A stretch of 64,000 bases of DNA, from the NCBI GenBank assembly GCA_963791145.1, contig CAWBRT010000010.1, positions 124,001-188,000 on the forward strand. Reading direction: 5' to 3'. Shown piece by piece: positions 42,541 through 55,039 of the stretch. The position numbers and the translations under genes were made by a program. The notes below the pieces were generated by a model, which was given only the letters and a program-made list of their open reading frames with translations, had not been told where the DNA came from and ran no database searches. How positions within the stretch are numbered: the stretch's first letter is position 1; each line of letters begins with the position of its first letter. Source of the DNA: CAWBRT01 sp963791145. Its GTDB lineage: Bacteria > Acidobacteriota > Terriglobia > Terriglobales > Acidobacteriaceae.

Positions 42541-45500
42541 TCAGAGGCCCAGCAGCGCTTCGACCCGATATCCGGAATCCGCGGCCGCGCGCAGGCAGCG
42601 CTCCAGTTGGCGCTCCAGCGAGCTTACGGCCTCGCGGTCTGCCGTTGGCGCCTCGGCGAGACGCAGCAAAGAAGGCAGCGCCATCCACCAGAGGAAGCGC
42701 TCGAACGGCTCCTTGATGAAGTACTGCTCGTCCTGATAGCGGTGCACGCCGATCAGCCAGGCGACGTCGGGGTCGTGCAGCCAACTGAAGGTCCCGCTGG
42801 GAGCCGATGGGGCCCGGCGAGCTCCGTCGGCGAAATAATCGTGAGCGAAGGCGGCGCGCACGCGGGCGGCGGCCTGCCAACGCTGCTCGCCCTGCCAGCC
42901 GAGTTCGCGGAAGGCTTCTGCCATGGGCTCGCGCAAGCGCAATTGATCGAAGGCCTCGGCCGCTCCGCGCTCGGGCGCGCCGGGACGCAGCAGCGTACCG
43001 ATGGCCTGCAGCACGGCCCAGGCCAGCACCGTCCCCCAGATGGCGGCGGCATCGCGCTGCCGGCTCGGCCGAGGGCAGAACATCGTGCGCCTCTCCCGGC
43101 CACGGGCTGGAAAACAGCCGCTCCAGTTGCGGGATTCGCCGGGCGGCCTCGACCGTGCGAACGAACTCCTCGAGCACCGAATCCACGTCGCGCGCCACAT
43201 CCGTGCTCCGCAGAACCCGCAGGCGGTTGTATTCTCCCCTCTCGGTTATCGCCTGCACGGCGCTCAGCAAGCGGCGCACGCGCTCGATCACGGGATCGAG
43301 GCCGGGCTCAGGGTGATCGGGCTCGGGCACCGCCGGTTTTCTGGAAGCAGCGGCTTTGCGTTGTGCCTTTCCTTTTTGGGGAACGCTCTCGGCCACCGCA
43401 GGCTGCGGGGGCTGGCCGGCGAGCAGGCCGACAATCTCGGCATCGAGCAGCTCGCGAATCGCGTCATGCACCGGCCGCAAGCGCAGATCGCGCAGAGCGT
43501 CGTCGAGGCTGGAAACGCCGCGGTTCCCCAGCATCTCGCACAACTCGCCCCAGGGATGATCCTCATCGGCGCGCAGATCCCGCCAATCCAGAAAGACGTA
43601 GTGCTTGTAGGCTCCCAACTCGACGTACATGCCGCGCTCGGCTACGTGGCTGGCGCGGTGCAGGTACTCGAGCCCGCCGAGGGAATCGCGGCAGGCGAGA
43701 AACATCTCCGGATCGCGAGACAAACCCAAAGCCTCGCCCAGCGTGCGCTGGCGCAGGGATTTGCCGCCGTCGGCGGCCTTTTGGGCGTAAGCGCACGACT
43801 GGCGAACCCAGCCGCGCGTATCGCTGTATCGGTTGTTGTAGATAACCAGCGCGCGCTCGTCTCCCAGCCGGTTGGAGTAGGCAAACACGTCTTCGTTGAC
43901 GTGGCCCTGGTCGGTATAGAAGTCGTAGAGCAGGAAGTCGCGCACCTCGGCGAAGAGGGCGCGGCGATGCAGCAGGGGAGAGATTTCGCGCTCGTGGCGC
44001 GCCACCAGCCAGGGGTCCGGAGTTTCCGGATTATATGCGCGGCGGTACTCCATGCCGTAACGCTCGGTGAAGCCTTCGATCTGGCCGTGCCCGAACATGG
44101 GCAGGCCCGGCAGGGTGGCCATCATGGTGCAGACGCCGAAGTACTTGTCGCCTTTGCCGAACTGATCGACGGCGGTGCGCTCGTCGGGATTGTTCATGAA
44201 GTTGACGTAGCGCTTGAGCACCTCGGGATCGAACTCGAGGGTGTTCTTGATGACGCAGCGATAGTTGGCGTTCTCCTCGTCGCGCATCATGTTCATGAAG
44301 GCCGAGTTGTAGACCCGATGCATGCCGAGGGTGCGGACGAAGTATCCCTCCAGCAGCCAGAAGGCCTCGGCCAGCAGCAGCGTGCCGGGAACTTCGGCGG
44401 CCACGCGGTCGACCAGCTCGCGCCAGAACTCCTGGGGCATGGCGGCGTCGAACTCCGCCTTGGTCAACCCATGCTCGGCGCGCGACGGAATGGCGCCGCC
44501 GGTGCCGGGCACGGGAAACCAGAGGCGCTGATAGTGCTGCTTGGTGAGGGTCATGGCGGCGTCGAAGCGGATGATGGGAAACAGCCGCGCCACGTGCAGG
44601 ATGGTCTGGATGACGGCCTCGCGAACCTCGGGAATCAGGTAGTTGAGCTGCGCCGTGTCGTTCCAGGGGAAGCTGGTGCCGTCGTTGCCGTGGTAGACGT
44701 AGCGCGTGTCGCCGCTCCAGCGGTCGCGGCGGCGGAAGACCACGGCGGCATCGCTGCGGTTGAAGTAGTGGTCGTCGATCTTGATTTCCACGCGCCCGTC
44801 GTTCGACAGGTCCGGACCCTCAAAGCTGTAGGCCGGGAAGGGCGAATAGGGCAACTGCACGAACCAGTCGGGATGCTGAATCGACCCAGCGCGAATCGAT
44901 GCCCATGTGGTTGGGAACCATGTCGCTGGCCAGGCGAATGCCGCGCAAGGCAGCGCGGTCGCGCAGGTTGATATAAGCGGACTCTCCGCCGAGATCGTTG
45001 GCGATGGCGTAATCGTGCAGCGAGTAGGCCGAGGCTGCGGCTTCCGGATTGCCGGTCAACCGCTTGATCAGCTGCGAGGCGCGGCTGCGCTCCCAGACCC
45101 CGATCAGCCAGAGGGCGTTGAAGCCGCGGCGAGCCAGTGTGTTCAGCTCCTCGTCGGGAATCTGGTCGAGGGTGTGCACCGGGCGGCGATAGGCGGTCGA
45201 GAGCTGGTCGAGCCAGACGTAGATGCTCTTGGCGATCATCACCGTGCGCGGCATCCACTCGACATCCTGGCTGAAGCGTTCGTACTCGAATTCGCGGTCG
45301 CGGAACTGCGGGATGGCGGCGGCGCTGGAGTCGCCGAAGGTCGGTCCCATGCCGCCGTGGCGCTCGGGCGGATGGAAGCGCATCCAGATGGCGAGTTCCT
45401 CTTCCTTGAGCACGTCCATGGCGAGCAGCAATCGCCGCAGCATGTCGCCCAGCAAGCCGGCCCAGTGCTCGCGAATGAAGGCGAGCTGTCCTTCCAGCGA

Positions 45501-46155
45501 ATCCGGCGAAGCCAGCGCGGGCGCGCGCAGCAGGTCGACCAGGTTCTGGTTCTCGAAGCGTGGGCCGGGTCTCAAAGTACTCGCGCAGCCCGGAGGTGAG
45601 CTGGGCATAGGCGGTGGAGTGGGCCAGCGAGGCGTCGTCGAAGAGCTCCTTCACCGGCTTGAAGGCCGGGTTCAGATTGGCCAGCCACAGCATGATCAGC
45701 TCTTCCAGGGCGACAGCCTTATGTGGAAGCTCGCCCGTGGAGGCCCTCAGCCACTCCGCCGCACTTTGCCGTCCGCGATACACCTCGACCGGCGGGAACT
45801 CATCGATGAAAGCCAGCAGCGTGGCTTCCAGCGCCGGTTGCCCCAGGCGCAACTCAAACCAGGCGAGGGCGTCGGTGAGGCTTCTCGGATCGCGCTGCTG
45901 CCGGTAGAGGGCGAAGACGAAATGCATGACCTCGTCGATCAGCCCCATGGCATTTACAGCGCCGGGATTCACGGTCTGCTCCGGATGCCGGACGGCATCT
46001 CGCACCAGATTCATGCGTTCCGTAAACCGCCGGCTGGCGGCCAGATTGGCAAAGACCACATTGCCGGAAAGCGAGAACAGCTCCTCGGCGAAGCGGTAGA
46101 GGTCTCGCGCGGCGCGGGAGACGTGGAACTCGAACTTTGGTCTAGCGCCAATCAT
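42541..46155 (-). CDS. Very large GH13 (alpha-amylase family) glycosidase, three frameshifts
   Basis: One gene of about 1203 aa spread over three frames by extra bases near 45563, 44883 and 43050-43100. Residues 1-200 are an uncharacterised helical domain. GH13 motifs follow: region I DMVPNHMG, region II IIRFDAAMTL (nucleophile Asp), region III LLAEAFW (acid Glu). Region IV is unusual: FMNNPDERTAVDQF instead of a NHD motif. A C-terminal part of about 400 residues (Pro/Ala/Lys linker with QKGKAQRKAAAS, then helical) has no family I know. Probably acts on glycogen or trehalose-type glucans, but specificity cannot be read. No neighbouring gene helps. Confidence 0.8.
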
Positions 46156-46524
46156 GTACGGATCATTCTACGTGAGTTGTGTCTCTCCCGGGCGTCGCTG
46201 CCCTCGCCGGCAGCCGAGTTTTACCCATTTGGGAAATGAACCGCCGGAAAACCCTATTAGATGCCGAGGTAAAAATCGCGCATTGCGTGGCCAGGCTCCG
46301 GCGGTTCCGGATAGCGCCGCAACTGCCGGAAAAATCGGCACTGCCCTCAGGGGCTAAAGCCCGCGTTTTTGCTGGTTCCGAACGGCGGGGCTGAAGCCCC
46401 GCCCTTTCAAAGCAGTATTTGTGCAACCAGTTCTCGCGCCCGAGTGACTCTGGCGCAACTGCGCCGAAAATGCACCAACTCCGCTGCCTTTCGAGCTACA
46501 CTGTGTCGAGCGCAAATCTCTGCC
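46156..46524. other. Intergenic region with palindromic repeats
   Basis: 369 bp. Contains GGGGCTAAAGCCC (about 46350) and the hairpin GGCGGGGCT-GA-AGCCCCGCC (46384-46403), a repeat type also seen as GGCTAAAGCC near 17.0 kb. No gene. Confidence 0.5.
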
Positions 46525-46941
46525 ATGAAGCGTTACGCCGTACTCACAAACCGCCGCCGCGCGGTGATTGCCTTCGTACACTCCGTCTTTTTCTTTTTTG
46601 TGGCGCTGGCGGGGCTCTGGGGACCGTCGAGAATTCCGCCGCTCGCGGCGGCTTGGGACGGCCGAACGGGCGGGCTTACCCCGGCTCCCGTGCTGGGGAT
46701 GGTGGCGGTCTATTTGGCTGTTACCGGCATACTGCTTTGGCTGACGCTGATCTCGGCCGGAGCGCTGGAGCGGCTCTACTTTGCCTTCTGCGCCACCAGC
46801 GCCGCCACGGGGCTGCTGCGCAGCGTGCTCGGCGATACGCCGCAACATGCCGGGGCCATGATTCGCGTGTTCATGCTGAGCTGCGCGATTGTGGCTTGCG
46901 CCAGGATCTGGCATTCGCATCAATCAGTTGTTAGTTCTTAG
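46525..46941 (+). CDS. Hypothetical membrane protein
   Basis: 138 aa from the ATG at 46525. Four hydrophobic segments (AVIAFVHSVFFFFVALAGLW, VLGMVAVYLAVTGILLWLTL, RLYFAFCATSAATGLL, VFMLSCAIVACARIW). No catalytic motif. The longer upstream frame is repeat sequence. Family unknown. Confidence 0.65.
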   Translation: MKRYAVLTNRRRAVIAFVHSVFFFFVALAGLWGPSRIPPLAAAWDGRTGGLTPAPVLGMVAVYLAVTGILLWLTLISAGALERLYFAFCATSAATGLLRSVLGDTPQHAGAMIRVFMLSCAIVACARIWHSHQSVVSS

Positions 46942-47051
46942 TTTATTGTTGTGAGTTGTTCGGCGATCCTGTGCATCTCGGGTGCGCCGGCCATGAACCA
47001 AGAACCAACCCGGGCTGTCTCCGGAAATCGAACTTTGGAGGCTGCTTTCGC

Positions 47052-47972
47052 ATGAATGCGGAAAAGAAAATCGCGCGCATTCTGAAGCGCTACCGGGTGG
47101 AGGATGGCAAGGGATTCGATCTTGCCGATTACTCTCCGGACGATACCAACGGCTTTGACGCGGACTTCAAGCCGGAGGCGGCACAGTTGCTGCAGCAGCA
47201 GACGCGGCAGCTGGCCGATCTTCAGGACATGCTCTACGCCCAGAACCGCTGGGCGCTGCTGCTGATCTTTCAGGGCATGGACGGCGCCGGCAAAGACAGC
47301 ACCATCAAGCACGTCATGTCCGGGGTGAACCCGCAGGGCTGCCAGGTCTTCTCCTTCAAGCAGCCTTCCACGGAGGAGCTCGATCACGATTATCTTTGGC
47401 GCACCACGCGCTGCCTACCGCAACGCGGGCGCATTGGCATCTTCAATCGCTCGTACTACGAGGAAGTGCTGGTGGTGCGCGTGCATCGCGAACTATTGCA
47501 GCGGCAGCGCATCCCCGAGGAGTTGATCACCAAAAAGATCTGGAAGCACCGCTATGACGACCTTACCGCTTTCGAGAGCTATCTGGCGCGTAACGGGATC
47601 GCCGTCCGCAAGTTTTTCCTGCACACTTCGAAAGAAGAGCAGCGGGCGCGCTTCCTGAAGCGCCTGGAGGAGCCGGGGAAGAACTGGAAGTTCTCCGCCG
47701 CCGACATCCGCGAGCGGCAGTTCTGGGGCGACTACCAGCGGGCTTACGGGGATATGATTCGTCACACCGCGGCCGAACATGCACCCTGGTTCGTGGTACC
47801 AGCCAACAAAAAGTGGTTCGCGCGCCTGGTGGTATCGATGATCGTGGTGGACGCCCTGAAACAGATGAAGCTGTCGTATCCGAAGGTGAGTGCGGACGCC
47901 CGCCGCGAGTTGCAGGAGGCCAAGCGGGAGCTGCTCCGGCCCGGCAAGAACGGCGGCGATGGAAAGCCGTAG
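47052..47972 (+). CDS. ppk2: Polyphosphate kinase 2 (PPK2) family protein
   Basis: 306 aa from the ATG at 47052 (GGAGG 11 bp upstream). Walker A FQGMDGAGKDSTIKHVMSG (about 73-91), NPQGCQVFSFKQPS, lid HDYLWRTTRCLPQRGRIGIF, NRSYYEEVLVVRVH with the Walker B region, and FFLHTSKEEQRARFLKR. One-domain PPK2, probably class I or III; phosphorylates nucleotides from polyphosphate. Starts a plus-strand run continued by cysE. Confidence 0.92.
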   Translation: MNAEKKIARILKRYRVEDGKGFDLADYSPDDTNGFDADFKPEAAQLLQQQTRQLADLQDMLYAQNRWALLLIFQGMDGAGKDSTIKHVMSGVNPQGCQVFSFKQPSTEELDHDYLWRTTRCLPQRGRIGIFNRSYYEEVLVVRVHRELLQRQRIPEELITKKIWKHRYDDLTAFESYLARNGIAVRKFFLHTSKEEQRARFLKRLEEPGKNWKFSAADIRERQFWGDYQRAYGDMIRHTAAEHAPWFVVPANKKWFARLVVSMIVVDALKQMKLSYPKVSADARRELQEAKRELLRPGKNGGDGKP

Positions 47973-48073
47973 CGGAGCCTGCAACTGGCGGCAACGCCGA
48001 ATCTGCGGCTCCGTTCAGGATTGATCAGGCTGGCCGGCTTGGAACAGCAACCCACCGGCGGGTAAACTTAAGC

Positions 48074-48838
48074 ATGGGATTCTGGCACACCGTCCGCGAG
48101 GACATAGAAAGCGTCTTCGACCGCGACCCGGCCGCAACCTCGACCGTCAGCGTGCTGCTTTGCTATCCGGGCCTGCACGCGCTGTGGTTCCATCGGCTGA
48201 ACCACTGGCTGTGGCGCCAGAACCACAGATTTCTCGCCCGCTTCCTCTCGCAGGTGGCGCGCTTCTGGACGGGGATCGAAATCCATCCCGGAGCGCAGAT
48301 CGGACGCCGCCTGTTCATCGACCACGGCATGGGCGTGGTGATCGGCGAAACCTCAATCGTCGGCGACGACGTCACCCTCTACCAGAACGTAACCCTCGGC
48401 GGAACCGGCAAGCAGAAGGGCAAGCGCCACCCCACCCTGCGCAATGGCGTCTTTGTCGGCAACAGCTCCAACATCCTGGGCAACATCACCGTAGGCGAAA
48501 ACTCGCGCATCGGCGCCGGCTCGGTGGTGCTACAGGACGTTCCTCCTAACTCGACGGTGGTAGGCAATCCGGCGCACATCATCTACCAGGAGGGCAAGCG
48601 CGTGCTGATCACCGATCCGCATCAGGTAAAGGATCCGCTCTCCGGCGTTATCGTGGCCCTGGCCAGGGAGGTCAAGCAGTTGGAGGAGCGCCTGGAACGG
48701 CTGGACGGCCAGGTGGTTCAGGCTACGCGCGAACTGGACGCAGTGCGCGCCCTCACCGCCGAGGACGAAGAGCGGGAGCAATACCGCACTGCCCAAAAAG
48801 AGGCTTCCGACTACGTCAGCATGGGCGGGGGAATCTAA
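48074..48838 (+). CDS. cysE: Serine O-acetyltransferase (EpsC/CysE)
   Basis: 254 aa from the ATG at 48074. Short SATase type: DIESVFDRDPAATST, LCYPGLHALWFHRLNHWLW, GIEIHPGAQIGRRLFIDHG (catalytic His), left-handed helix repeats GVVIGETSIVGDDVTLYQNV, LGGTGKQKGKRHPTL, GAGSVVLQDVPPNSTVVGNPA. About 60 C-terminal residues form a coiled coil (VKQLEERLERLDGQVVQATR), longer than usual. First step of cysteine synthesis. Confidence 0.93.
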   Translation: MGFWHTVREDIESVFDRDPAATSTVSVLLCYPGLHALWFHRLNHWLWRQNHRFLARFLSQVARFWTGIEIHPGAQIGRRLFIDHGMGVVIGETSIVGDDVTLYQNVTLGGTGKQKGKRHPTLRNGVFVGNSSNILGNITVGENSRIGAGSVVLQDVPPNSTVVGNPAHIIYQEGKRVLITDPHQVKDPLSGVIVALAREVKQLEERLERLDGQVVQATRELDAVRALTAEDEEREQYRTAQKEASDYVSMGGGI

Positions 48839-48947
48839 AGACAGTTCTTCGTTCTTCGTTGTTAGTTCTTCGTTGTGGCCAGTATTCCCCACTGTCGGCA
48901 CATGGAAATTTTGAAACCTCCCATAAGTATGCCGAGAGGTTCCTAAC

Positions 48948-48998
48948 CCCTATTCCCTATTCCCTATTCCCTATTCCCTATTCCCTATTCCCTATTCC
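48948..48998. repeat. Heptamer tandem array, 7 x CCCTATT
   Basis: Seven perfect copies (48948-48996) plus CC. The minus-strand reading of the array supplies the last codons and the TAG stop of glcF. Confidence 0.95.
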
Positions 48999-50472
48999 AC
49001 GTCCCATTCATCGATGCATCGAGCAACTGCACGGTGTGCATGGTGGGAACCGGCTTTCCGATTTTGGCCAGCGAGCTCTCCAGTTGCAACAGGCAGCCGG
49101 GATTGCCGGAGACAACCACGTCGGGCTTGGTGGCGGAAATGTTGCGCGCTTTGCGCTCGCCCAGTTGGCCGGCCGGACCGGGCTCGACCAGGTTGTAAAT
49201 GCCGGCTGAGCCGCAGCAGATAGCCGCTTCGTCGACCTCCAGCATTTGCAACCCGGGAATACCGGCGAGCAGTTTGCGCGGCTCGTTGCGAATGCCCATG
49301 GCGTGCTGCAGGTGGCAGGAGTCGTGATAAGCCACACGCAGAGGCAGCGGATGGCGCTCGGCGCGCGGCTCCAGCTCGGCCAGGATTTCGGTCACATCCT
49401 TGCACTTCTCGGAGAAACGGCGGGCGCGCTCAGCGTAGCGCCGATCGTCGCGCAGCAGGATGCCGTAATCCTTCAGGTTGGAGCCGCAGCCGGCGGCGTT
49501 GACGGCGATGCGGTCTACCTGCTCGCGCTCGAAGGCCCGTATCATCCTGCGGGCAAAGCGCAGCCCTTCCTGCTCCCGGCCGGCGTGCATGCTCAAGGCG
49601 CCGCAACAGCCCTGCATGCGCGGAATCACCACCTCGCAGCCTTCGGCGGCCAGCACCCGCACGGTGGCGGCGTTCACCTCGGCAAACAGCGTGCGCTGCA
49701 CGCAGCCCAGGATAAGTCCGACCTTCAGGCGCGGTTTGCCCTGCGGCAGCACGCGCTCCGGCAGGGGGCGGGCGAAGATGGAGCGCAAGGAAACCTCGGG
49801 CAGCAGCGCTTCCATGGCTTGCAGCTGTTGGGGCAGCAGCTTCAGCAGGCCCAGGCGATGCAGCAGCCAGCGCAGTCCGGAGCGCTGGTACAGCCACATG
49901 GGCAGCAGCAACGCCCGCAGCCGCGTGGGATAAGGGAAACACGGAAAAGATGAGTGCGCGAAAGAGCCGGTCCAGCAGCGGGCGCTGATAATGCCGCTCC
50001 AGTTGCGCGCGCGTGGACTCGATCAGGCGGTCATATTTCACTCCGGAGGGACACGCCGAGACGCATGCCATACAGCCCAGGCACTGGTCGAAGTGCCGCA
50101 CGTAGGTATCGTCCATGCGGTCGACCTCACCTTCCAGGCCCATCTTCATCAGGTAAATGCGGCCGCGCGGCGAATCCATCTCCTCGTGCCAGAGCAGGTA
50201 GGTGGGACAGGTGGGCAGGCAGAAACCGCAGTGAACGCACTCGTTGATCAGCTCGTCCGCCGGTGGATGATGCGGATCGAAGACCTTGCTGGGCCAGATG
50301 AGGGGTTCGGCGAGCGCGGGCATTCGCTGAGGATTCCTCGCCGACGCGGTGATCGGTTCAGAGGGAGTCGAGTCGAGATTACTCATGGCCGGCGTGTCGG
50401 CGCCGGTGCGGGCAGACGGCTCGCCGGAGCGGACGGCAGTCTCTTCCACCGCCCGATGATCGTGCTCGGGCA

Positions 50473-50473
<1 letters not shown>
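48985..50473 (-). CDS. glcF: Glycolate oxidase iron-sulfur subunit, frameshifted
   Basis: Start ATG at 50473 (AGGAGGAATCTG in front) overlaps the glcE stop as TGATG. First part: about 50 variable residues, then CVHCGFCLPTCPTY and CLGCMACVSACPSG (two [4Fe-4S] clusters). An extra T near 49930 shifts the frame; the rest has two CCG domains (GCVQRTLF, GCCGALSMHAG; YHDSCHLQHAMG, ICCGSAGIYN). Corrected length 495 aa, longer than Escherichia coli GlcF (about 407) because of the N-terminal extension. Its last residues WNRE and the stop come from the heptamer array. Membrane-associated partner of GlcD/GlcE. Confidence 0.88.
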
Positions 50474-51828
<1,355 letters not shown>

Positions 51829-51829
<1 letters not shown>

Positions 51830-53279
51830 CAGAACAACTCCGCCACGCCCGCCACTTCCAGCGGATGCGGTGTGTAGGGACCGGGCTTCTCGGCGCAGAG
51901 CTTCGGCCGGGGAAACACCTTGCCGGGATTGGCCAGGTGGTTCGGGGTCGAAGGCGCAGCGCACTAACTGCATGGTGTCCAGATCAGGCTCGGCGTACAT
52001 CTCGGCCATGAACATCTTCTTCTCTTCGCCGACGCCGTGCTCGCCGGTAATGGAGCCTCCCGCCTGGATGCAGAGCCGCAGAATGTCCGCCGCTACCGCT
52101 TCGGCGAGTTTCTCCTGGCCGGGGATGCGGCCGTCGTAAAGCACCAGGGGATGAAGGTTGCCGTCGCCGGCATGAAAGACGTTGGCTACGCGCAGTCCCG
52201 ATTCGCGGCTGATGCGCGCGATCTCGTCCATCACCCGCGGCAAGGCGGTGCGCGGGATCACCCCGTCCTGCACGATGTAGCTGGGCGAAATGCGTCCCAT
52301 GGCGGCGAAGGCTGCCTTGCGTCCCTTCCAGACCAGGATGCGGTCAGCCTCCGAGTGCGCCAGCCGGATCTCCCACGCTCCGCAGCGGGTGCAGATTTCC
52401 TTCACCTGCCGCATGAGGGTTTCGACTTCGCTGGCGGTTCCATCCAGCTCCACCAGCAGCAAGCCGCCGCAATTGGGATAGCCGGCATGAACGCTGGCTT
52501 CGGCGGCCTGTATGGCGAGGTTGTCCATCATCTCGATGGCCGCCGGCAGCATGCCCGCGCGAATGACCTCGCTGACGGCCTCGCCGGCTTCATTGGTGGA
52601 GTTGAAGGCGGCCAGCAGCGTGGTGATCGATCTCCGGGCGCTTGACGATGCGCAGGATGACCCGCGTCACTACGCCCAGCGTTCCCTCCGAGCCGACGAA
52701 GACGCCGCCCAGATCGTAGCCGGGAGAATCGAGCGTGGGGCTGCCCAACTGGACCAGCTCGCCGTCGGGAAGAACGACGTCCATTCCCAGCACGTGCGTC
52801 GTGGTGAAGCCGTACTTGAGACAATGCGCTCCGCCGGAGTTTTCCGCCACGTTGCCGCCGATGGAACAAACCTGCTGCGAGGAGGGATCGGGAGCGTAGA
52901 AATATCCATGCGGCGCAACCTGCTGGGTGATGACGGCGTTGATCACGCCGGGCTCGACTACCACCCGCTGATTGGCGAGATCGACTTCGAGAATGCGGTT
53001 CATGCGCGCCACGCTCAGCACAACGCCGTCGGCGACCGGCAGGGCTCCGCCGCTCAGGCCGGTTCCGGAGCCGCGCGCCACAAAGGGAATCTTGTTTTCG
53101 CGACAGATGCGCACCACGGCCTGCACCTGCTCGGCACTCTCCGGAAGCAGCACCGCGGCGGGAACCACGCGGAAGTTGGTCAGCCCGTCGCATTCGTAGG
53201 TCTTGAGCTGGTTGGGCTCGGTAATCATGCCGTCCCGGCCGAGCACGGCACGAAAGGCGTTGAGCACCCGCGTTTGCAT
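51829..53279 (-). CDS. glcD: Glycolate oxidase catalytic subunit GlcD, two frameshifts
   Basis: 482 aa after removing one base near 52630 and one near 51945 (interval 1451 nt = 483 codons + 2). N-terminal FAD_binding_4: VARGSGTGLSGGALPVADGV, GNVAENSGGAHCLKYGFTTTHVLG, GSEGTLGVVTRV; C-terminal FAD-oxidase domain: GGLLLVELDG, NVFHAGDGNLHPLVLYD (metal/active-site His), GEHGVGEEK. The corrected end reads LANPGKVFPRPKLCAEKPG and stops in TGA overlapping the glcE ATG. Oxidises glycolate (or D-lactate) to glyoxylate. Divergent from the MFS gene. Confidence 0.9.
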
Positions 53280-53650
53280 CTGTCTCTCTCCCGCCTGGAT
53301 TGATCCGGCCTCAACTGGAAGCGCAGGACGTAGCGGCAGCCGCCCAGCCGAGGGTGGCCGGGCCTACGTTTGTTAATAGATGCACATTGCGCCTGCGGTG
53401 TTCAGCCGGAACGGGCAGGACGATCGGGGAAACACACGATTCGTGACAAGCCAAGCTTATGTGCGCCGGAAACTACTGCTGGCATACAACTGTGAGCTGA
53501 TGTAATCTTCGTGCCCATAGGACATGAGCAAGCCCGGCAATCTGCTACTGGATTGATGTTTAGCGGCTTCTGCCCGAATGCCGGCATTGATCATTTGGGA
53601 GAACTCAAGTTCAGGAGTTCGTGCAAGACTCGGGGACCGGGGAGGCAACC
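53280..53650. other. Divergent intergenic region glcD / MFS
   Basis: 371 bp that must contain both promoters. No repeat of the families seen elsewhere, no hairpin with a T run and no convincing gene. Confidence 0.4.
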
Positions 53651-54982
53651 ATGGACCAAGTCGTAGAACAGCAGCTTATGCGCAGGCTTTTCTGGAGGCT
53701 GGTACCGCTGCTGACGGTGCTCTACATCATCTCGTTCATCGACCGGGTGAACATCAGCTTTGCTGCTTTGACTATGAACAAGCAGATCGGGCTGAGCGCT
53801 TATACCTACGGATTGGGCGCCGGGATATTCTTCATCGGCTATTGCGTCTTCGAGATACCCAGCAATCTTATGCTCTATCGTTTTGGCGCCCGCCGGTGGA
53901 TCGCCCGGATTCTGTTCACCTGGGGGCTTTGCGCCTGTGCCATGGCTTGGGTACAAGGGCCGAAAAGCTTTCTGACGATGCGGTTCATCCTGGGCGTTGC
54001 CGAAGCGGGCTTCTTTCCGGGAGTGATTCTGTACCTCACCTATTGGTTTCCGGCGCGCTATCGGGGACGGATCATCTCGCGTTTCATGCTGTCGATCCCG
54101 ATTTCGGTTGCGGTAGGCGCCCCCGTTTCGACCTGGATCCTGCAGCTCAATGGGTTCCTTGGTTTCCAGGGATGGCAATGGCTCTACCTGCTCGAGGGCT
54201 TACCGGCGATTCTGCTCCCGATTGCCGTGCTGGTGCTGCTGCCCGACAATCCGTCGAAAGCTTCGTGGCTCAGTCCCGCCGAAAAGCTTTGGCTGGAAAA
54301 TGAGCTGGAGCACGATCGCGAAAAGGGCGCCGTGGCCAAACCTACAGCCAGCGTGGGCAAGGCTTTCATCAGACCGGTCATTCTCGCCCTAAGTTTCATC
54401 TATTTCGTGAATTTCGCCGCCAATATAGGGCTGACCATGTTCCTGCCGCAGATCATCAAGGCGCAGGGCTTCTCCACCATGCAGACCGGATTTCTTTCCT
54501 CCATTCCTTATCTCACCGGCTGCGCGGGGATGCTGCTCATAGGCTATTCGTCAGACCGTTTCAAGGAGCGCAAATGGCACTTGATCGTTTCGCTTCTGCT
54601 GGTCGCAGCCGGATTGGGAGGGGCAGGCCTGCTGGTCACGAGTCCCGTCGCAATCGTGGCGCTCTGTCTCGCCACCATCGGCATCATGGGCGTCAAGGGA
54701 CCATTTTGGCCGATTCCATCCGCCTACTTGACCGGCGCCGGCGCGGCCGCGGGGATCGCATTCATCAACTCGGTAGGGAGCTTAGGCGGCTTCTGCGGAC
54801 CTTATATGATTGGCTGGGCCAAACGGGTGACGAACAGCTTCTCCGGCGGGCTCTATGCGCTCGCGGCGATGTGTGTTGCAGGAGCAATCGTCACCTTGAT
54901 TGCCGTCCGGGTTCACCAGCCCGCGCCCATGGATGCCCAGGAGACATCCGCCAAGGCCGCGGAGCCGCTGGGGTCGCGTTAG
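53651..54982 (+). CDS. MFS transporter, anion:cation symporter (ACS) family
   Basis: 443 aa from the ATG at 53651 (GGGGAGGCAACC in front). Opening RRLFWRLVPLLTVLYIISFIDRVNISFA is the hallmark of the ACS group (tartrate, phthalate, hexuronate, 4-hydroxyphenylacetate carriers); RFILGVAEAGFFPGVILYLTYWFP follows; 12 transmembrane segments with a central loop at about 220-245. Its divergence from glcDEF makes glycolate or another carboxylate a plausible substrate (inference). Confidence 0.88.
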   Translation: MDQVVEQQLMRRLFWRLVPLLTVLYIISFIDRVNISFAALTMNKQIGLSAYTYGLGAGIFFIGYCVFEIPSNLMLYRFGARRWIARILFTWGLCACAMAWVQGPKSFLTMRFILGVAEAGFFPGVILYLTYWFPARYRGRIISRFMLSIPISVAVGAPVSTWILQLNGFLGFQGWQWLYLLEGLPAILLPIAVLVLLPDNPSKASWLSPAEKLWLENELEHDREKGAVAKPTASVGKAFIRPVILALSFIYFVNFAANIGLTMFLPQIIKAQGFSTMQTGFLSSIPYLTGCAGMLLIGYSSDRFKERKWHLIVSLLLVAAGLGGAGLLVTSPVAIVALCLATIGIMGVKGPFWPIPSAYLTGAGAAAGIAFINSVGSLGGFCGPYMIGWAKRVTNSFSGGLYALAAMCVAGAIVTLIAVRVHQPAPMDAQETSAKAAEPLGSR

Positions 54983-55039
54983 CGGCTGCCCGCTCATCGG
55001 CAGCAGCCTCTCTATCGGAGTCTCCCACGGGTTCTAGAT

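Noticed and set aside
43001..44971. 656-codon plus-strand frame opposite the GH13 gene
   Set aside because: Unbroken only because of codon bias on the opposite strand; no motif, while the minus strand holds GH13 motifs in repaired frame.
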